NCBI RefSeq assembly: GCF_022271405.1
Contig: NZ_JAJNAL010000001.1
Location: 248,001-312,000 of the forward strand
Direction of reading: 5' to 3'
Source of the DNA: Rhodopseudomonas infernalis
GTDB lineage: Bacteria; Pseudomonadota; Alphaproteobacteria; Rhizobiales; Xanthobacteraceae
DNA: 64,000 nt
A program made the translations under genes and the position numbers. The notes under the pieces are model-generated. The model did no database searches and was not told the DNA's origin. It saw nothing but the letters and a program-made list of their open reading frames with translations. Positions 45,494 through 54,389 of this stretch are shown here, in pieces. Positions within the stretch are counted from its first letter, which is position 1. Each line of letters begins with the position of its first letter.

Positions 45494-47218
45494 ATGCACG
45501 AACTGATTCGCGACATTACGCTGTGCATCCTGTTCGCCTGGATGCTCGGCCTCTCGGCACACTTCTTCCGTCAGCCGCTGATCCTCGCTTATCTTATCGC
45601 CGGCTTCGTAATCGGTCCATTCGGCCTCGGTCTGGTGCAGTCGCAGGAATCGATCTCGGTGATTTCCGAGCTCGGCCTGATCTTCATGCTGTTCATGATC
45701 GGGCTGGAGATCGATCTGAAGAAGATCGTCCGCGCCGGCAGCGTGATCCTGGTGGCGGCGGGCGTCCAGCTGGTCGGCGGCTGCCTGCTCGGCATCGCCT
45801 TCTTCGCCACCATCGGGCTGGCGATCGGCGGCGGCCAGTTCGACGCCGTGTATCTGATGGTCGCCTGTGCGCTGTCCTCCACCGTGATCATCGTCAAGGT
45901 GCTGTACGAGAAGCGCGAGCTCGACACCCTGCCCGGCCGCATCACGCTGGGCATCCTGGTGCTGCAGGATATCTTCGCGATCCTGTTTCTCGCCGTGCAG
46001 CCGAGCCTGGCCGATTTGCAGATCTCCGTACTGGTGCTGTCGATCGCCCGCGTGGCGGCGCTGGTCGCGACCGCTCTGGTGCTGTCGCGCTACGTGCTGC
46101 CCTGGCTGTTTCACCGCATCGCCCGCACCCCCGAGCTGGTGCTGCTCGGCGCGCTGGCCTGGTGTTTCCTGATCGGCGAAATCGCCGAGCGGCTGCATCT
46201 GTCGCGCGAAATGGGCTCGCTGGTCGCCGGCGTGTCGCTGTCGACCTTCCCCTACGCGCTCGACGTCACCGCCAAGGTGACCACGCTGCGCGACTTCTTC
46301 ATCACGCTGTTCTTCGTCGGCCTCGGCATGACGATCCCAATTCCGAACGGCTCGATCATCTCGATGGCGCTGGCGATCGCCGTCTTCACGGTCGTCAGCC
46401 GCGTGCTGACCACCTTCGTGCCGCTGTATCTGATGCGTCAGGGGCTGCGCGCCAGCCTGCTGCCGGCGCTGAACCTGGCGCAGATCAGTGAGTTCTCGCT
46501 GGTGGTGATCCAGACCGGCATTCCGGCCGGCCATCTGCGCACCGAAACCTCGAGCGCGGCGTCGTTCGCCTTCGTGCTGCTCGCGGTGCTGTCGACCTTC
46601 GTGATGGTGCGCAGCGATCAGATCACCCGCCGCGCCATTCCGCTGCTCAAGCGCCTCGGCCTGCGTGATCTCGATCAGCAGGCGGAAGCCGCCGAGCATG
46701 GCGGCGGCCACGGCGCCGCGCGGCGGATCGTCATTCTGGGCTTCTTCCGTGCCGCCAGCGCCCTGGTCAGCGAGATCGAGCGGCGCAACGAGGATCTGCT
46801 GCAGCAGATCACCGTCATCGACTTCAATCCCAACGTCTATCGCACGCTCGCCGCGCGCGGCATGCACGTGGTCTATGGCGACATCAGCAATGTCGACACG
46901 CTGCTGCACGCCGGCGTCGGCAACGCCGAGATCATCATTCTCAGCGTGCCGGATTCACTGCTGAAGGGTGCCACCAACGAACGTCTGGTGCGCCACGTGC
47001 GCGGCCTCAATCCGACCGCCAAGATCGTCGCCACCGCTGATCTGCTCGCCGACGTCGAGGCGCTCTACAGCGCAGGCGCCGATTACGTAACGGTGACCCG
47101 GCTCAGCGATGCCGAGCAACTGTACAGCGTGATCGAAGCCGCCGACGACGGCCTGCTCGGCGACAAACGCGCCGCTCTCGACGCGCTGCTGGCGGAGCGC
47201 AAGGAAGTCCTGCCGTAG
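45494..47218 (+). CDS. CPA2-family cation:proton antiporter (KefB-like)
   Basis: 574 residues from ATG 45494. About twelve membrane helices run to residue 380, with the signature LGLIFMLFMIGLEIDLKKI, the helix carrying VYLMVACALSSTVIIVKVLYEK, and QDIFAILFLA. The cytoplasmic part is a TrkA-N (RCK) nucleotide-binding domain (IVILGFFRAASALVSEI; YGDISNVDTLLHAG). The family exports K+ or Na+ in exchange for protons and, in KefB/C, is gated by glutathione adducts. The RCK glycine pattern GFFRAAS departs from the usual GxGxxG, so nucleotide binding is uncertain. Confidence 0.92.
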   Translation: MHELIRDITLCILFAWMLGLSAHFFRQPLILAYLIAGFVIGPFGLGLVQSQESISVISELGLIFMLFMIGLEIDLKKIVRAGSVILVAAGVQLVGGCLLGIAFFATIGLAIGGGQFDAVYLMVACALSSTVIIVKVLYEKRELDTLPGRITLGILVLQDIFAILFLAVQPSLADLQISVLVLSIARVAALVATALVLSRYVLPWLFHRIARTPELVLLGALAWCFLIGEIAERLHLSREMGSLVAGVSLSTFPYALDVTAKVTTLRDFFITLFFVGLGMTIPIPNGSIISMALAIAVFTVVSRVLTTFVPLYLMRQGLRASLLPALNLAQISEFSLVVIQTGIPAGHLRTETSSAASFAFVLLAVLSTFVMVRSDQITRRAIPLLKRLGLRDLDQQAEAAEHGGGHGAARRIVILGFFRAASALVSEIERRNEDLLQQITVIDFNPNVYRTLAARGMHVVYGDISNVDTLLHAGVGNAEIIILSVPDSLLKGATNERLVRHVRGLNPTAKIVATADLLADVEALYSAGADYVTVTRLSDAEQLYSVIEAADDGLLGDKRAALDALLAERKEVLP

Positions 47219-47271
47219 CCGCGCGGGTGTCGAACGTAGGGACGATCAGCCTGATCGCCTCGGGCGCCCGC

Positions 47272-47784
47272 TCAAAACTCGCGCGCAATCTTGGCCAGCA
47301 TCGCCAGCAGCGCAGTGCGGTTGTCGTCGCCGATCAGTTCGACGAGCCGCGCTTCGTGCTGGGACTCGACCAGCTTCTTGGCGCGCGCCAGCGTGGCTCG
47401 GCCCTTGTCGGTCAGCATCAGAATGTGCGAGCGGCGATCGTTCCGCGATCGCGTCCGCACGCACAGGCCGCGCCCTTCCAACGCATCCAGCATCGCCACG
47501 AAGTTCGGCCGCAGGATGCCGAGCGTAGTGGCGATCTCGGTCTGGTTGCGGCCGGGATTGGCATCGAGCAGCAGCAGCACCGAGAACTGCGCCGGCGTCA
47601 GTTGAACCGGCGCGACGCAATGCAGGAAGTCCTCGAACACGCGCAGCTGTGCCCGCTTCAGCGCGTAGCCGAGCAGCCCGGCAAGCTCGCCCATCGCCAG
47701 TTCGCCGGACTCGTGGACGACTTCACCAGGCGGCTGTTTGCGCTCGGGGATCGACTTGCCGGCGGCAGGTTTGGAAGCGGTCAT
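47272..47784 (-). CDS. couR: CouR, MarR-family repressor of p-coumarate genes
   Basis: 170 residues with a MarR winged helix: PVQLTPAQFSVLLLLDANPGRNQTEIATTLGILRPNFVAMLDALEGRGLCVRTRSRNDRRSHILMLT, where the recognition helix and the RNDRRS wing are visible. It is divergent from the ABC permease gene, and the couAB and TRAP genes lie within 14 kb, the layout of R. palustris CouR, a repressor reported to be released by p-coumaroyl-CoA. An inverted repeat (47836-47850) upstream is shared with the couA and tarP promoters. The regulator and its target set are therefore well supported by context, although specificity is known only from the named homologue. Confidence 0.9.
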   Translation of the reverse strand: MTASKPAAGKSIPERKQPPGEVVHESGELAMGELAGLLGYALKRAQLRVFEDFLHCVAPVQLTPAQFSVLLLLDANPGRNQTEIATTLGILRPNFVAMLDALEGRGLCVRTRSRNDRRSHILMLTDKGRATLARAKKLVESQHEARLVELIGDDNRTALLAMLAKIAREF

Positions 47785-47835
47785 TGCCTCGGATCTTGTG
47801 CTGATTGATTGTTTGGCCCTTGCGCGGGCCTTGAG

Positions 47836-47850
47836 CTTATAATCGATAAT
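47836..47850. promoter_or_regulatory. Predicted CouR operator, couR/ABC importer promoter region
   Basis: CTTATAATCGATAAT aligns with GTTATAGACTATAAC at couA: TTATA, three variable bases, then GATAA for TATAA. It lies about 50 bases upstream of couR and 93 bases upstream of the permease start. It is the least perfect of the three sites. Confidence 0.6.
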
Positions 47851-47942
47851 TGTTATGCATCATACCAAATTGGCCGCGCAGAATTCAACTGTCGGCCGGC
47901 GGGTCGCGGCGGGGCCGCACCCTGCGGGAGGGGAGCGTCCGC

Positions 47943-48983
47943 TTGAACACCACGATTCTGCTTTTTCTGCTGCAGGACGGCATCACCAATGGCGCGATCT
48001 ACGCGCTGCTCGGACTGGCCCTCGTGCTGGTCTTTGCGGTGACGCGGGTGATCCTGATTCCGCAGGGCGAATTCATCACCTTTGGCGCACTGACCTACGC
48101 GACGCTGTCGACCGGCGGATCGCCCGGCACTGCTTATCTGGCGATGGTGATGGGCATCGTCGCCTTCGCGTTCGAACTGTTCGGCATCCGCAAGGCGCTG
48201 CACGCCGGCAAAGTGCTCCGCGCCGTGCTGATTTATCTGGTGTTTCCCGCAATCGTGCTGGCGCTGACGATCTGGCTGCCCGCGACGAAGCCCGGCGTCG
48301 CCGTGAACATCGCGCTGTCGCTGCTGATCGTCGCCGCGATCGGGCTGTTTCTGTATCGCATCGCCTTCCAGCCGCTGGCGCACACGTCGGTCCTCGTCCT
48401 GCTGATCGCCTCGGTCGGCGTGCACCTCGCTCTGCAGGGCTTCGGCCTGGTGTTCTTCGGCGCCGAAGGCCTGCGCGGTCCGCCGCTGTCCGACGCGGCA
48501 GTGACCGTCGGGCCGCTGCGCTTCACCGGCCAGAGCCTGGCCGTCTACGCCATCACCATTGTCGTCATGATCGGTCTGTGGCTGTTCTTCGGCTACACCC
48601 GCACCGGCAAGGCGCTGCGCGCCACCGCGGTCAATAGGCTCGGCGCCCGGCTGGTCGGGATCCGCACCTCGCTGTCCGGCCAGCTCGCCTTCCTGCTCGC
48701 CTCGGTCATCGGCGCGATCTCGGGCATCCTGATCGTGCCGATCACCACGCTCTATTACGACACGGGCTTCCTGATCGGCCTCAAGGGCTTCGTCGCCGCG
48801 ATCATCGGCGGCCTGATCAGCTATCCGCTCACCGCCGTGGCGGCGATCGTGGTCGGCGTCGTCGAGGCGTTTTCCTCGTTCTACGCCTCGAACTACAAGG
48901 AGGTCATCGTCTTCACGCTGATCCTGCCGGTGCTGGTGCTGCGCTCGCTCGCCGCCCCCGCGGTCGAAGAAGAGAAGGATTGA
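47943..48983 (+). CDS. ABC importer permease, LivH type (CouPSTU system)
   Basis: 346 residues from TTG 47943, about seven bases after a GGGAGGGGAG site; an earlier ATG gives a poor N terminus. It is a LivH-family permease: ITNGAIYALLGLALVLVFAVTRVILIPQGEFITFGAL, eight to ten helices, and the coupling-helix region GKALRATAVNRLGARLVGI. It forms the inner-membrane channel with the permease part of the next gene. The neighbouring CouR and binding protein point to uptake of p-coumarate and related cinnamates. In R. palustris CGA009 this system was reported as CouPSTU; the exact letter for this gene is left open. Confidence 0.9.
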   Translation: MNTTILLFLLQDGITNGAIYALLGLALVLVFAVTRVILIPQGEFITFGALTYATLSTGGSPGTAYLAMVMGIVAFAFELFGIRKALHAGKVLRAVLIYLVFPAIVLALTIWLPATKPGVAVNIALSLLIVAAIGLFLYRIAFQPLAHTSVLVLLIASVGVHLALQGFGLVFFGAEGLRGPPLSDAAVTVGPLRFTGQSLAVYAITIVVMIGLWLFFGYTRTGKALRATAVNRLGARLVGIRTSLSGQLAFLLASVIGAISGILIVPITTLYYDTGFLIGLKGFVAAIIGGLISYPLTAVAAIVVGVVEAFSSFYASNYKEVIVFTLILPVLVLRSLAAPAVEEEKD

Positions 48984-48988
48984 GCGCG

Positions 48989-50758
48989 ATGCCGCGTTGG
49001 CTTCCTATCCTCGTATTCGGGGTCGTGATGGCGGCGCTGCCGCTGATCCCCGGCATGCCGCCGTTCTGGATCGTGCTCTTGGACAATATCGGCCTCGCCG
49101 CGCTGGTGGCGATGGGCCTGGTGTTGCTGACCGGCGTCGGCGGGCTGACCTCGTTCGGCCAGGCCGCGTTCTGCGGCTTCGGCGCCTACACCACCGCCTA
49201 TCTGACCACGGTCTACGGCGTCTCGCCGTGGCTGACGCTGCCGCTGTCGCTGCTGGTCGCCGGCGGCGCAGCCGTCATCCTGGGGCTGATGACGGTGCGG
49301 CTCAGCGGCCATTATCTGCCGCTCGGCACGATCGCCTGGGGCATCTCGCTGTACTATCTGTTCAGCAAGCTCGACTTCCTCGGCCGCAACGACGGCATCT
49401 CCCGGGTGCCGCCGCTGTCGATCGGCTCGCTCGACATGTGGTCGCCGCAGTCGATCTATTTCGTGATCTGGGCGATGGTGCTGATCAGCGCCCTCCTCAC
49501 CATGAACCTGCTCGACAGCCGCACCGGCCGCGCCATCCGGGCGCTGCGCCGTGGCCATATCGCCGCCGAAGCCTTCGGCGTACGCACCGCGCGGGCGAAG
49601 CTGCTGGTCTTCATCTACGCGGCGGTGCTGGCAGGCCTGTCCGGCTGGCTCTACGCGCACTTCCAGCGCAGTGTGAACCCGACGCCGTTCGGCCCGCAGG
49701 CCGGCATCGAGTATCTGTTCATTGCCGTGGTCGGCGGCGCCGGCTATGTCTGGGGCGGCGTGCTCGGCGCCGCGATCGTGATCATCCTCAAGGAAGTGCT
49801 GCAGAGCTACCTGCCGCTGCTGTTCGGCGGCCAGGGCCAGCTCGAAATCATCGTGTTCGGCATCCTGCTGGTGATCCTGCTGCAGCTCGCGCCGGGCGGC
49901 GTCTGGCCGTGGCTGAGCAGCCTCGTCCCGATCAAGACACGCCGCGCGCGGATCGACCAGAGCGCCGCGCCGCCGCCGCGCGAGCGCAAGCTGGCCGAGA
50001 CCGGCACTCTCCTCAAGGTCGAGCGCGCGCGAAAACAGTTCGGCGGCGTGGTTGCGGTCAACGACGTGTCGTTCGACGTTCATGCCCGCGAGATCGTCGC
50101 GCTGATCGGCCCCAACGGCGCCGGCAAGTCGACCACCTTCAACCTGATCACCGGCATTCTCACCACCACCGGCGGACGCATCGAACTCCACGGCAAGCCG
50201 ATCGACAACGCGCCGCCGCAGGACGTCGTGCAGCTCGGCATCGCCCGCACCTTCCAGCACGTCAAGCTGGTACCCGATATGACCGTGCTGGAGAACGTCG
50301 CGATCGGCGCGCATCTGCGCGGCAGCGCCGGCGCGATCAGCAGCATGCTGCGGTTCGACCGCGCCGAAGAGGCCAAGCTGCTCGCCGAAGCGACCCGACA
50401 GATCGAGCGCGTCGGCCTCAGCGCCGAAATCGATCAGCTCGCAGGCTCGCTGTCGCTCGGTCAGCAGCGCATCGTCGAGATCGCGCGCGCGCTGTGCGCC
50501 GATCCGGTTCTGCTGCTGCTCGATGAGCCGGCCGCAGGCCTGCGCCATATGGAAAAGCAGCGCCTCGCCGCGCTGCTGCGGCAATTGCGCGACGGCGGCA
50601 TGTCGGTGCTGCTGGTCGAACACGACATGGGCTTCGTGATGGATCTCGCTGACCGCATCGTCGTGCTCGATTTCGGCACGCGGATCGCAGAGGGGACTCC
50701 CGCGACGATCAAGACCAATCCTGAAGTCATCAAGGCCTATCTGGGAGCGCTGTCATGA
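48989..50758 (+). CDS. Fused ABC permease (LivM type) and ATPase (LivG type)
   Basis: 589 residues. A TTG at 48980 overlaps the upstream stop, but ATG 48989 sits nine bases after GAAGGA and is preferred. Residues 1-310 are a LivM permease ([34 protein letters not shown]). A charged linker follows, and residues from about 340 are a LivG ATPase: Walker [10 protein letters not shown] (374-382), signature LSLGQQ, Walker B LLLLDEP and the switch His in EHDMGFVMD. So one polypeptide supplies one channel half and one motor. It couples translationally to the next ATPase gene (ATGA overlap). Confidence 0.93.
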   Translation: MPRWLPILVFGVVMAALPLIPGMPPFWIVLLDNIGLAALVAMGLVLLTGVGGLTSFGQAAFCGFGAYTTAYLTTVYGVSPWLTLPLSLLVAGGAAVILGLMTVRLSGHYLPLGTIAWGISLYYLFSKLDFLGRNDGISRVPPLSIGSLDMWSPQSIYFVIWAMVLISALLTMNLLDSRTGRAIRALRRGHIAAEAFGVRTARAKLLVFIYAAVLAGLSGWLYAHFQRSVNPTPFGPQAGIEYLFIAVVGGAGYVWGGVLGAAIVIILKEVLQSYLPLLFGGQGQLEIIVFGILLVILLQLAPGGVWPWLSSLVPIKTRRARIDQSAAPPPRERKLAETGTLLKVERARKQFGGVVAVNDVSFDVHAREIVALIGPNGAGKSTTFNLITGILTTTGGRIELHGKPIDNAPPQDVVQLGIARTFQHVKLVPDMTVLENVAIGAHLRGSAGAISSMLRFDRAEEAKLLAEATRQIERVGLSAEIDQLAGSLSLGQQRIVEIARALCADPVLLLLDEPAAGLRHMEKQRLAALLRQLRDGGMSVLLVEHDMGFVMDLADRIVVLDFGTRIAEGTPATIKTNPEVIKAYLGALS

Positions 50759-51471
50759 GCGCGCTGCTGCAGATTTCCGACGTCTCGGTGTCTTATGGCA
50801 AAGTCGAGGCAGTCCGTTCGGTCAATCTCGAGGTACGCCCGCGCGAGATCGTCACCGTGGTCGGCGCCAACGGTGCCGGCAAGACGACGCTGCTGAGCGC
50901 CACGATGGGGATCTTCCCGCTGAAGGGCCGCGTCACCTTCGAGGGCGTAGACATCGACCGCCTCGACATCGAGGACCGCGTCGCCGCCGGGCTATCGCTG
51001 GTGCCGGAGCATCGCGAGCTGTTTGCTACCATGACGGTGGAAGACAATCTCGAACTCGGCGCCTTCCGCATTGCCAAGTCGGTCGCGGCGCAATCCCAGG
51101 AGCGCGTCTACGGACTGTTTCCGCGGCTGAAGGAACGGCGCAAGCAGCTCGCCGGCACGCTCTCCGGCGGCGAGCAACAGATGCTGGCGATGGGCCGCGC
51201 GCTGATGGGCGCGCCGAAGCTGTTGATGCTCGACGAGCCGAGCCTCGGCCTCGCTCCGATCATCGTCGCCGATATCTTCCGCATCGTCGGCGAACTACGC
51301 GAAGCCGGCGTCTCGGTGCTGCTCGTCGAACAGAACGCCAAGGCGGCGCTGGCGATCGCCGACCGGGCCTACGTGATGGAGCTCGGCGAGTTCGTGCTCG
51401 ACGGCAAGGCGTCGGAGGTCGCGGAGAACGAGCAGGTGGTGGCGAGCTATCTCGGCTTCTCGCACGCCTGA
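50755..51471 (+). CDS. ABC importer ATPase, LivF type
   Basis: 238 residues, the usual LivF length. Walker A GANGAGKTT, signature LSGGEQQ, Walker B LLMLDEPSLGLAP and the switch VEQNAKAAL are all present, so it should hydrolyse ATP. Its ATG overlaps the stop of the permease-ATPase fusion (ATGA). It pairs with the LivG half of that protein. The next gene is convergent, so this ends the importer operon; the binding protein is encoded about 1.1 kb away on the opposite strand. Confidence 0.95.
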   Translation: MSALLQISDVSVSYGKVEAVRSVNLEVRPREIVTVVGANGAGKTTLLSATMGIFPLKGRVTFEGVDIDRLDIEDRVAAGLSLVPEHRELFATMTVEDNLELGAFRIAKSVAAQSQERVYGLFPRLKERRKQLAGTLSGGEQQMLAMGRALMGAPKLLMLDEPSLGLAPIIVADIFRIVGELREAGVSVLLVEQNAKAALAIADRAYVMELGEFVLDGKASEVAENEQVVASYLGFSHA

Positions 51472-51486
51472 CCGGGCTCGGCCGCC

Positions 51487-52272
51487 TCAGCAGGCGATGG
51501 CCGCCTCGACGTCATCGAGCTGCACGACGCAGTTGCGGCCGAGCTCCTTGGCGCGATACAGCGCCTGATCGGCCCGCCGCATCAGCGCCGACAGATCGCT
51601 GCCGGCAACATGGGTCGCGAGCCCGAAGCTCATCGTCACCGGCACGTCGACGACGCCGCCGCCGATCTTTGTCGAACACAGCCGGCACAACGCCTGCACA
51701 CAGCGTCTCGCCTTCTCGTCGCCGACGTCGATCATCAGTCCGGCAAATTCCTCGCCGCCATGGCGAGCGATCAGTAGGTCGTTACGCGCGCCGAAATCCC
51801 GCAGGATTTCGCCGACTTCCGCCAGAACGCGGTCGCCGACTTCGTGGCCGTAGCGATCGTTGATCGCCTTGAAACGGTCGATGTCGCACATCACCGCGAC
51901 GACGCGGTGCCCGGCCGTCGCCGCCTTCGCGAGCAACGCGCTGGCAGCTTCGTCGAAGCCGCGCCGGTTGAGCAACCCGGTGAGTGGATCGGTGCGCGAC
52001 ACCCGGATCAGTTCGGCGCGGGTCAATGCCAGTTGCTGCATCAGCTTTGCCGAACGATAGCTCATCACCCCCGACAACAAGATCGACACCGTCAGCGCCA
52101 CCGTCATCGATGCGTGTGCAACGGTGCCGACCGGCACCAGCGCAGTTTCATTCGTGCCAAGATCGGTGATCAGGAAGCCCATCGTCACCAGAGCCGTCAG
52201 GCCACCGGCGATGGCTACCCGGCCGGCGGTGTAGCGCATGACATCGTAACGCGTGACGATTGAATGCGGCAT
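51487..52272 (-). CDS. Membrane GGDEF diguanylate cyclase
   Basis: 261 residues from ATG 52272. Two membrane helices (AIAGGLTALVTMGFLITDL; ASMTVALTVSILLSGVMSY) precede the domain starting DPLTGLLNRRGFDEA, with active site RHGGEEF. The position of the inhibitory RxxD motif reads RNDL, so product feedback is probably lost. It lies inside the coumarate cluster, convergent with the importer ATPase and about 300 bases past the CouP gene and its terminator, so it probably has its own promoter. Whether aromatic uptake and cyclic di-GMP are linked is unknown. Confidence 0.9.
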   Translation of the reverse strand: MPHSIVTRYDVMRYTAGRVAIAGGLTALVTMGFLITDLGTNETALVPVGTVAHASMTVALTVSILLSGVMSYRSAKLMQQLALTRAELIRVSRTDPLTGLLNRRGFDEAASALLAKAATAGHRVVAVMCDIDRFKAINDRYGHEVGDRVLAEVGEILRDFGARNDLLIARHGGEEFAGLMIDVGDEKARRCVQALCRLCSTKIGGGVVDVPVTMSFGLATHVAGSDLSALMRRADQALYRAKELGRNCVVQLDDVEAAIAC

Positions 52273-52512
52273 GCTCTGCAATCGTTCGGAGTAACGGCCC
52301 CTCTCCAAACACTAGGAGCCGCCCCTCCCTCTCGTCGGAGAGTTGTTCGAATGCACATAGTGATACCAGACGCTGATCTCGAAACAGGTTAAATTTAAGC
52401 AATCCGCGAGATCAGACTTAATGGATCGATAACGCAATTCACCGATCAGTTTCCGCCGCAGCGGATCCGAGGGGCGGCGCGGCGCAGGGCCGCGGTACTG
52501 GCCAAAAGAAAA

Positions 52513-52536
52513 CCGGCCTCGCGCGAACGAGGCCGG
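52513..52536 (-). terminator. Terminator of the CouP transcript
   Basis: Nine-base stem CCGGCCTCG/CGAGGCCGG with a six-base loop. On the minus strand it is followed by TTTTCTTTT. It starts 36 bases past the CouP stop and may work from the other side too (CTTT). Confidence 0.88.
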
Positions 52537-52571
52537 CTTTCATATTTGATGCGGGGCTCAGTTGCCCGCGA

Positions 52572-53729
52572 TTACTTGACCATGACGTACTTGCCGCCCT
52601 TGACCGTCAGCAGGATGCGCGAGCGGTCGTCGAGGCCGTAGCGGTCGGTCTCGGTGAACGTGTAGACGCCCTGGCTGGCGGCGATGTCCTTTTCGCTCAG
52701 CAGCGCCTTGCGGATCGCCTCGCGGAACTCCTGCGTGCCGGGCTTGGCGGTCTTCAGCGCGACCGGAACCACACGCTCGAGCACCTTGAAAGCGTCGAAC
52801 GAATGGCCGGCGAACTGGCTGCGGCTGTTCGGGCCGTACTTGGCCTCATAGGCGGTGTTGAGCTCGAGGCCCGGCTTCTTGGTCAGGGCGCTGTCGTCCT
52901 GGCCTTCCGGATCCATCACCGGGCCCGACGCCATCAGCACGCCCTCGGCGGACTTGCCGGCGATGCGGATGAAGTCCATCGAGGCGGCGCCGTGGGTCTG
53001 GTAGATCAGGCCGTTGTAGCCGCGCTCGCGCAGCGCGGTCTGCGGCAGCGCCGCGGCGGTGCCGGAGGCGCCGACCAGGATCGCGTCCGGATTGGCGGCG
53101 ACCAGCTTCAGCACCTGGCCGGCAACCGACGTGTCGGGACGCGCGAAGCGTTCCTCGGCGACGACCTTGAGGCCCATCGCCTCGCCCTGCTTCTTGAGGT
53201 CGTTGAACCACAGATCGCCATAGCTGTCGGAGTAACCTATGTAGCCGACGGTCTTGATGTTGTGCTTCTTCATGTGCTCGTAGAGCACCTTGCCCATGAC
53301 GGGGATCGGCTGCGGCATCACCACCGACCACTTGGCGCGCTCCGGCGTGATCGGCAGCGGCGCGAGTGCGATGTGCGGCACCTGGGCCTCGTTGGCGACG
53401 TTGGAGATCGCCACCGTCGGCGGCGTCACCGACGAGCCCATGATCACGTCGGCCTTCGACTCCGTGACGAAACGCCGCGCATTGGTGGTCGCCGCCGTCG
53501 GGTCTCCGCCGTCGTCGAGCACGATCACCTTGATCGGATGTCCGCCGATCTCCTTCGGGACGAATTCCAGCGCGTTGCGTTCCGGGATGCCGAGCGCGGC
53601 CGCCGGGCCGGTCGTGGTGACGCTGATGCCCACCGTGATCTCGTTGGTTTCGGCCAATGCGGCGCCGGACAGCGCCGGCAGCGCGATCGCCACCGCCATC
53701 GTGGCAACGGACAGCTTGAATTTGCTCAT
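52572..53729 (-). CDS. couP: CouP, periplasmic binding protein for p-coumarate-type aromatics
   Basis: 385 residues. A signal peptide (VATMAVAIALPALSGAALAE) is followed by a type I binding fold: NEITVGISVTTTGPAAALGIPERNALEFVPKEIGGHPIKVIVLDD, and later VGYIGYSDSYGDLWFNDLKKQGEAMGLKV. Position between the thioesterase/CouAB genes and the ABC importer matches R. palustris CouP, whose protein was reported to bind cinnamic acid derivatives. It is the last gene of the couA-couB-thioesterase-couP series, 58 bases after the thioesterase. It serves the importer encoded on the other strand. Ligand assignment rests on synteny. Confidence 0.88.
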   Translation of the reverse strand: MSKFKLSVATMAVAIALPALSGAALAETNEITVGISVTTTGPAAALGIPERNALEFVPKEIGGHPIKVIVLDDGGDPTAATTNARRFVTESKADVIMGSSVTPPTVAISNVANEAQVPHIALAPLPITPERAKWSVVMPQPIPVMGKVLYEHMKKHNIKTVGYIGYSDSYGDLWFNDLKKQGEAMGLKVVAEERFARPDTSVAGQVLKLVAANPDAILVGASGTAAALPQTALRERGYNGLIYQTHGAASMDFIRIAGKSAEGVLMASGPVMDPEGQDDSALTKKPGLELNTAYEAKYGPNSRSQFAGHSFDAFKVLERVVPVALKTAKPGTQEFREAIRKALLSEKDIAASQGVYTFTETDRYGLDDRSRILLTVKGGKYVMVK

Positions 53730-53787
53730 CTGCTCCTCCTCCCTCGTTATACTGACGGCCGTTCGGCCTGGTTGTGCTGTGGTGTTC

Positions 53788-54228
53788 TTACGTCATGCGG
53801 GGCGGCGAGTCAGCCCTCATGAATTTCTCGACGATCTCGGCTGGCACCGCGACCGACTTCAGCTTGTCGGGATTGCCCGGATCGCGGCCGACAAGCACCC
53901 GCGTCTCGAACGCCTCGATCGCCAGCGCGTCGCCCTTCAGCACCCTGTGAGTCACCTCGAAGCTCGAGCGATTGAACTTCTCGATCCGGCTCTCGATCGT
54001 GATCACGTCGCCATAGGTCGACGGGATATAGAACTTGGCGCGGGTGTCGACCATCGGAATGCCGACCAGCCCATAGACCCGCACCAGGTCCTGCTTGGAG
54101 CAGCCGGCAGCGGCGAACAGCGCCGACGTCGAATCGTCGAACATCGCGAAGTAACGCGGGTAGTAAACAATATTCGCCGGGTCGCAATCGCCCCATTGAA
54201 TCTGCACATCGCGGCGGTTGGTGAGCAT
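53788..54228 (-). CDS. 4-hydroxybenzoyl-CoA-type thioesterase
   Basis: 146 residues with a hot-dog fold. The active-site motif WGDCDPANIVYYPRYF contains Asp16, aligning with the nucleophilic Asp17 of Pseudomonas 4-hydroxybenzoyl-CoA thioesterase (GDCDPAGIV). It should split an aromatic acyl-CoA, releasing CoA, perhaps 4-hydroxybenzoyl-CoA or stalled cinnamoyl-CoA. It follows couB on the same strand after a 160-base gap filled by a palindromic repeat and precedes couP. It is a good candidate for CoA recycling or relief of dead-end CoA thioesters in the pathway; this is inference. Confidence 0.88.
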   Translation of the reverse strand: MLTNRRDVQIQWGDCDPANIVYYPRYFAMFDDSTSALFAAAGCSKQDLVRVYGLVGIPMVDTRAKFYIPSTYGDVITIESRIEKFNRSSFEVTHRVLKGDALAIEAFETRVLVGRDPGNPDKLKSVAVPAEIVEKFMRADSPPRMT

Positions 54229-54265
54229 TGGGCGGCGCCTAATCCAGACTCGTTACATCAAAATT

Positions 54266-54365
54266 CGTCATTCCGGGACGCACCTCTTGGCGCGGGCCCG
54301 GAATCCATATTTCCTGACGGTGGTTATGGATTCCGGGCTCGCGCTTCGCGCGCCCCGGAATGACG
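54266..54365. repeat. Palindromic repeat, family C, copy 1 (100 bp)
   Basis: Outer arms CGTCATTCCGGG and CCCCGGAATGACG; inner pair CCCGGAATCCATA and TATGGATTCCGGG. It lies between couB and the thioesterase gene. Relatives: 60091-60207 and 62606-62748. Confidence 0.9.
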
Positions 54366-54389
54366 AACGCTAAGGCATCCATCGATCCG

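Noticed and set aside
53741-53760. A fourth CouR operator at couP
   Set aside because: GTTATA is present upstream of couP but the second half-site (TATAAC) is missing; only a half-site.
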